DNA of 64,000 nt, taken from Fumia sp045615345. Its GTDB lineage: Bacteria; Bacillota; Clostridia; Oscillospirales; Ruminococcaceae. The stretch's first letter is position 1. Each line of letters opens with the position of its first letter. Below, piece after piece: positions 59,579 through 64,000 of the stretch. The notes under the pieces were generated by a model. It ran no database searches and was not told the DNA's origin. It was given only the letters and a program-made list of their open reading frames with translations. The translations under genes and the position numbers were made by a program. The stretch is taken from the NCBI GenBank assembly GCA_045615345.1, contig JAZLER010000032.1:62001-126000 (forward strand), given 5' to 3'.

Positions 59579-62500
59579 TTATTTAACCCATGCGCCGTCA
59601 GCGCCTAATTTGTAGCCGTCAACAGTTGTGTTTTTTGCCATCTTGCCGTTAGCAGGTTCAAGGTAATACCAAACACCTTTTACTGCTTTCCAGCCTGTTG
59701 CCATAGCGCCTGATTCTTCGAGATAGTACCAGTCGCCGCCATCAAGCACCCAACCTGTTGCCATAGCGCCGCCCTGAGTGAAGTAATACCATTTACCATT
59801 CACTTCTACCCAGTTGGATTTAGTCATAGCACCACTTGACTGCATATAATACCATCTGCCGTTGTCAAGTACCCAACCAAGTTTCATAGCACCTGTTGAA
59901 CCGAAGTAGTACCATACATTATTTACCTCGTACCATCCGTTATCAACCATAACGCCACTGGATTTCAAGTAATACCATGTACTACCGTCTTTAACCCAGC
60001 CGGTTGCGAGATATCCGTCAGTACCGAGATAATACCAGTCGCCATTTACTTCTGCCCAGCCGGTTACAAAATTACCTTCAGCATCTTTAAGTTTATAACC
60101 GTTTGTAGCTGTAAACCAGGTGTAGCCTTCTTCGGAAGGAGTTGCAGTTTCTACGATATCTTCCTTGGAATCATCGTAGTAAGCGCCTCCGCCACCGCCA
60201 GCACCACCGGAATGGAGATGCTGGTTAACGCCGTAAGTACCGATCTTATTATCAATAGTTGTACCTTCGGAGAAGCTTTCGATAGGTTCTTTTTCTGTAT
60301 ATGTGCCCTTGATGAGCTGATAAGAATAATCATAAACGGAACGATGAATGGAGTTTGTAGCGATAGCACCCTGATGGATACCTTCTACAGCCTGATACCA
60401 AGCTCTGTAAGAATTAGTACCATCCATACCATTTCTCACAGCACCGTTTAAATAATCGAGCCAGAGGTTGTATCTGTGAGGATCTTCAAATACACGGTTA
60501 TCGAATTCCATTTCAAGACCTGCCTGAGCGTAGTTAGCATCTCTTGCAACTGCATCGAGCCAGTTGTTTCCAACTTCTTCACGGCTATTGGGAGTATACA
60601 TATCGCCGAAGAAGTGGTTAGGCTGAATTGCTACAGCATCATAGCCGATATCATCGAGGATAAAGTAACCATTAGCGTACTGGAAAGGAATCCAGTATGT
60701 CTTGTAACCGAGTTCATGAGCCTTGTTGTTGAAGTACATATGGTAAGAAGGAATGTAACCTACCTGCTCACCGAGGTAATAGAAACCACTGAAGTCGATG
60801 TATTCGTAGTTACCTGCTTCAAAACGTTCAAGTACCTGGTAGAACCACCAGTCAACACATTCCTGCCAGTCGTTTCTTACGTTGGGATTATACTGGTCAA
60901 CTACTGTCCAGTTGTAGTATTTACCATCAAGAGGACCGAATTTCAAGGAATTGGGGTCTTCTGTGGAAACTCTTGCAGCACCAGGATGCATTACAACAAG
61001 TTTAATTTTGTAATCCTTGTATTTTTCAGCATCAATTTCCATAAGCTCTTCACGGGCAATTCTTGCTGCTTCGTTTAATTCATCTACATCGCCACCGTCT
61101 TTAAAGGTCTTGTCAAGATACCAGTACCAATCATCAGCAGAGGGTGCCCAGTAAGAAGTACCTACGTCTTTGTTATACGCTGTACCGGAAGGAGTTCTTA
61201 AACCTAAAAGACATACAGCATCGTACATTGTATCTAAAACTTTGTTGTTTGTATCAACATATGTGAGGTATGTACGGAATCTTTCCTTTGTCCAGTTACC
61301 ACGGAAGGTGCCGGTTGCAGCATTGTATGCATAGTAACCATTGTAGCAAAGTACAAGGTCATTGATGTAGTTTGTTTCTTCATCGGGTTTCTGGTAATCA
61401 CGGCCTGAGTCGAGGTTTCTTGTACCGTTTGCATCAATAGCACCTTCGATCTTGCCGTCATAACCATAAACTTCGATTTCGTCAATCATATTGGTACGAA
61501 CCATTTCGATATCAACACGAACATATCTTGCAGTTACTGCAGTAGCTTCTGTAGGTACAAGGTCACGGATACCCTGAGACTCTATTCTCCAACCCCATGT
61601 GCAGATTCCGCCCCACCAACAACGCTGATAGTACCACTGTCTTGACAAGGGGTACCAGTTTTCGCCATCCATGGAAGCATATGTAAATACTGTCCAGGGA
61701 TGTTCGGAAACGCCACCAAATCCTGTACCTTTGGAATTAAGCTTGATAGAAACCACAGATTTTACTTCTTCAAAATCAAAGATAATGGACTGATTCTGCT
61801 GAGATGTAGAAGGATCGTCAGCAACAACCTTATAACCTTCGGTATATTTAACCCAGGCAGGGTCGTTTGTGTCGTCAACACCATAAATACCGTCAGTAAG
61901 CTGTTTCAAACCGATATCAGGCTGAGTGTTGTCCCTGTCCTGAACGGGGTAGGATGTATAAGGTCTGTTGAGCGCAAGGTTATAATAACCTGAATCAGAA
62001 ACTGCTTCGGAAGCTTTTGAGGTTTTGCCTCTCTTACCAAATGCTTTGATTTCGTCAACAGCTACATACACATCTGCATCGTCAACTGTTTCGAAGGAAA
62101 CCTTTAAGTATCTTGCATAAACTTCTGTTGCGCCTTCGATAAAGCCATTGAATGCAATGGAGGAATCCCATTTGTATTCTACATCGCCCTCTGCAGCATT
62201 ATAAGGAGCTGTGTAAATAGCGGACCAGTTGCTGCCGTCAGAAGAACAATAGAATGTTACATTCTGAGGAGCAGCGATATTGTTGGATGCATCATTTCTT
62301 GTAGTAAGTGAGAATTCGCTGATGGAGTTGAATGAACCCATATCGAAGGTAACTTCAACCTTGTTCTTACTTTCGTCAGCACTCTTTTTGAAGCCTGACC
62401 AGTTTCCATCGAACAATGTACCTGACTGCATATACATACCGTCTGTAAAAAGGCCGGGTGTACTTCTGTAATCAGCAGGACGGGAAACCGCATAGCTTTC

Positions 62501-64000
62501 ACCCAAAAGGAGGTTGAATGTAGCACCTTTATCGGGATCCAGCTCATAGTCACCATGAGGCATTGCTTCTTTATAAACGGAGATTTCGTCAAGGTAAATT
62601 GCACTTTCAGAACTCATTGTAACCTTAACATACTGTGCGGTTACAGCAGTGTTCATATAGTAGTTGAAACGGTTAACACCGAGTTCAGCAGTAACATTTT
62701 TGTCAATTGTAAACAAGTTCCAGGAAGTACCATTATTGGAATATTCAACCTTGATAACAGAAGGAGCTTTAATTGTCATCTGTTTTGTGCTTGATGCCAG
62801 TACACCTACCTGAACCTGTTCGAATGTCTTAGCTTCACCCAAATCAAGTGTTACAGAGAAGTCGTGATATTTTGTATAGAAGGAGCCGTCTTTTGCTTCT
62901 TCTTCGTAAGAAGATGCACCATATCCTGACCACGCAGCTTCACTGTAAAGTGCAGTTCCGCGGACACCATCGGTAAGTTCTTTCTTATCTGCATCAAGAG
63001 AAATGATCTCAATTATATCTTTTCCTGTATCTTTATCTTTACCAACAACAATGGGTATACCTGCTTCCCATGACGTAGTGTAAGAAGCATTAAGGGCAAT
63101 GTTGTTTGTATCAACATATTCTTCATCGGGATCCTGAGCAAATACAGTCTGTTCCTTAAGAACTTCGATTTCGTCAATAAGTACTTTTCCGTTTACGGGG
63201 AAAGTAACCTTAACATATCTTGCAGATTTGCCTTCAGGCCATACAAGCTGTGCCTTTGTTGCAACTGCATCGGTCACTTCTGTATCAGTGATTGCAGCCT
63301 TTTCAGGAGCAGACCAGTCAACCTTGTTATCAGAGAAAGAAACATTTACTTCTTCGGGGAAGTTGTAACCGTTTTCTTTATCACTTAAGAAACGAGCTTC
63401 AATCTGTTTGAAATCGCGAACTTTTTCAAGGTCGATAACAATTTCAGCATCAGTTGTGTACTCAACCCATCCGCTGTCAGCAGAGTTGAATGCACCACGT
63501 TTTGTGTTGGTGAGTTTTTCAACATCTGCAGAGTTATTGGATGTATATTCCTTTTTCTTCGCAAGGTTATTGGAACTTGCATCGGGGTTATCTTCGGATT
63601 TGGCAAGAATCTTAATTTCATCGAGGAACAACCATCCATCAGGAGACATAGTAATTTTAACATACTGTGCATCGACAGGTTTGTACATTGTCATCTTATG
63701 AGAGAATATGTAGTTACCTGTGGGGAATCCCGAAATGTTATCTGCACCGAGTTTTTCCCATTTTTCTTTATCGTTTGAAGCGTACACTTCAAAAGTTCTT
63801 GTACCTCTGATAGCACCTGAAGAAGACCAAAGGAAACCTGCATGGATTTCTTCAAATGTCATCTTTTCACCGAGGTCAAAGATAAAGTCTACGGGTACTT
63901 TTGCGTTATATCCGGACCAGGGAGCTGCCTGCCATTCGGTGGAGTTGCTGGATACGCCATCAGTAAGTTCTTTTCCGTCTGTATCGGGATAGTCGCGGCC
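59579..64000 (-). CDS. Giant surface protein: discoidin domains, DUF4855, cell-wall-binding repeats (cut by right edge)
   Basis: The frame stays open to base 64000, so at least 1,473 residues are visible and the N-terminus is missing. Roughly five F5/8 type C (discoidin) domains come first, each with an LTDG-type entry and a YVKVT-type strand ending in an LDEI or VDEI motif. A DUF4855 domain follows (INDLVLCYNGYYAYN to about HRSVYDYSYQLIKG). A glycine-rich linker (SGGAGGGGGAYYDD) leads to seven to eight choline-binding-type repeats (GWVKDGSTWYYLKSSGVM and relatives). It is most likely secreted and wall-bound through the repeats, binding or cleaving a glycan. Confidence 0.85.
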   Translation of the reverse strand, partial: GRDYPDTDGKELTDGVSSNSTEWQAAPWSGYNAKVPVDFIFDLGEKMTFEEIHAGFLWSSSGAIRGTRTFEVYASNDKEKWEKLGADNISGFPTGNYIFSHKMTMYKPVDAQYVKITMSPDGWLFLDEIKILAKSEDNPDASSNNLAKKKEYTSNNSADVEKLTNTKRGAFNSADSGWVEYTTDAEIVIDLEKVRDFKQIEARFLSDKENGYNFPEEVNVSFSDNKVDWSAPEKAAITDTEVTDAVATKAQLVWPEGKSARYVKVTFPVNGKVLIDEIEVLKEQTVFAQDPDEEYVDTNNIALNASYTTSWEAGIPIVVGKDKDTGKDIIEIISLDADKKELTDGVRGTALYSEAAWSGYGASSYEEEAKDGSFYTKYHDFSVTLDLGEAKTFEQVQVGVLASSTKQMTIKAPSVIKVEYSNNGTSWNLFTIDKNVTAELGVNRFNYYMNTAVTAQYVKVTMSSESAIYLDEISVYKEAMPHGDYELDPDKGATFNLLLGESYAVSRPADYRSTPGLFTDGMYMQSGTLFDGNWSGFKKSADESKNKVEVTFDMGSFNSISEFSLTTRNDASNNIAAPQNVTFYCSSDGSNWSAIYTAPYNAAEGDVEYKWDSSIAFNGFIEGATEVYARYLKVSFETVDDADVYVAVDEIKAFGKRGKTSKASEAVSDSGYYNLALNRPYTSYPVQDRDNTQPDIGLKQLTDGIYGVDDTNDPAWVKYTEGYKVVADDPSTSQQNQSIIFDFEEVKSVVSIKLNSKGTGFGGVSEHPWTVFTYASMDGENWYPLSRQWYYQRCWWGGICTWGWRIESQGIRDLVPTEATAVTARYVRVDIEMVRTNMIDEIEVYGYDGKIEGAIDANGTRNLDSGRDYQKPDEETNYINDLVLCYNGYYAYNAATGTFRGNWTKERFRTYLTYVDTNNKVLDTMYDAVCLLGLRTPSGTAYNKDVGTSYWAPSADDWYWYLDKTFKDGGDVDELNEAARIAREELMEIDAEKYKDYKIKLVVMHPGAARVSTEDPNSLKFGPLDGKYYNWTVVDQYNPNVRNDWQECVDWWFYQVLERFEAGNYEYIDFSGFYYLGEQVGYIPSYHMYFNNKAHELGYKTYWIPFQYANGYFILDDIGYDAVAIQPNHFFGDMYTPNSREEVGNNWLDAVARDANYAQAGLEMEFDNRVFEDPHRYNLWLDYLNGAVRNGMDGTNSYRAWYQAVEGIHQGAIATNSIHRSVYDYSYQLIKGTYTEKEPIESFSEGTTIDNKIGTYGVNQHLHSGGAGGGGGAYYDDSKEDIVETATPSEEGYTWFTATNGYKLKDAEGNFVTGWAEVNGDWYYLGTDGYLATGWVKDGSTWYYLKSSGVMVDNGWYEVNNVWYYFGSTGAMKLGWVLDNGRWYYMQSSGAMTKSNWVEVNGKWYYFTQGGAMATGWVLDGGDWYYLEESGAMATGWKAVKGVWYYLEPANGKMAKNTTVDGYKLGADGAWVK

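Overview
The window looks like a piece of chromosome from a low-GC, anaerobic, spore-forming member of the Clostridia, probably an uncultured gut lineage. The grounds are the paired GlgC/GlgD glycogen subunits, the sporulation genes ylbJ, yqfC, yqfD and ylmC/ymxH, the clostridial housekeeping run phoH-ybeY-dgkA-era-yqzL-recO-mutS2, an oxygen-sensitive glycyl radical enzyme with its activase, GTP-type PEP carboxykinase, and many strong SigA promoters with extended -10 elements. No phage, plasmid, transposase or CRISPR genes were seen.

Layout. 1-8.8 kb: glycogen metabolism, with a divergent alpha-amylase family gene cut by the left edge and the operon glgB-glgC-glgD-glgA-glgP. 8.8-11.2 kb: a polar amino acid ABC transporter. 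11.2-14.1 kb (minus strand): ylmC-like gene, a RluA pseudouridine synthase, a small four-cysteine protein, ylbJ and yqfC. 14.1-21.6 kb (plus strand): yqfD, phoH, ybeY, dgkA, era, yqzL, recO, mutS2. 21.6-25.9 kb: spermidine/putrescine transporter potABCD with a structured leader. 26-28 kb: a winged-helix/LicC-like nucleotidyltransferase fusion, tRNA-Thr(CGU), a branched palindromic repeat element and a CDP-alcohol phosphatidyltransferase.

28-48.6 kb is an accessory carbohydrate region. It holds three AraC-type regulators, a glycyl radical enzyme and its activase, a TIM-barrel sugar isomerase/epimerase, a Gfo/Idh/MocA oxidoreductase, a MATE transporter, a PhnP-like metallo-beta-lactamase protein, two sialidase-like BNR proteins, a DUF4838-like protein, a GH78 alpha-L-rhamnosidase, an APC permease and an HpcH/HpaI aldolase. 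The glycan-active proteins lack signal peptides, so they probably act on imported sugars. 48.6-57.6 kb: a tRNA cluster (Pro, Thr, Tyr) followed by a second branched palindromic element, pckG, two cyclophilin-type proteins, a P-type-ATPase-like pseudoenzyme, rlmB, three small helical proteins and a phosphodiesterase. 57.6-64 kb: nanK-nanE, a repeat of the GGGGCGA/TGTAGGGG type, and a giant secreted-type protein (discoidin domains, DUF4855, cell-wall-binding repeats) running off the right edge.

How it fits together. Glycogen storage, amino acid uptake and polyamine uptake are core functions. NanE/NanK and the sialidase-like proteins suggest use of sialylated host glycans. The rhamnosidase and the aldolase suggest deoxysugar use. 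The choline-binding-type repeats in two proteins, the LicC-like enzyme and the CDP-alcohol transferase raise the possibility of a phosphocholine-type surface decoration. The observations most worth following are the two 4+4-word branched palindromes next to tRNA terminators, the P-type-ATPase-like pseudoenzyme, the glycyl radical enzyme with an unusual radical loop, and the hairpin that overlaps the promoter and SD of the sugar isomerase gene.
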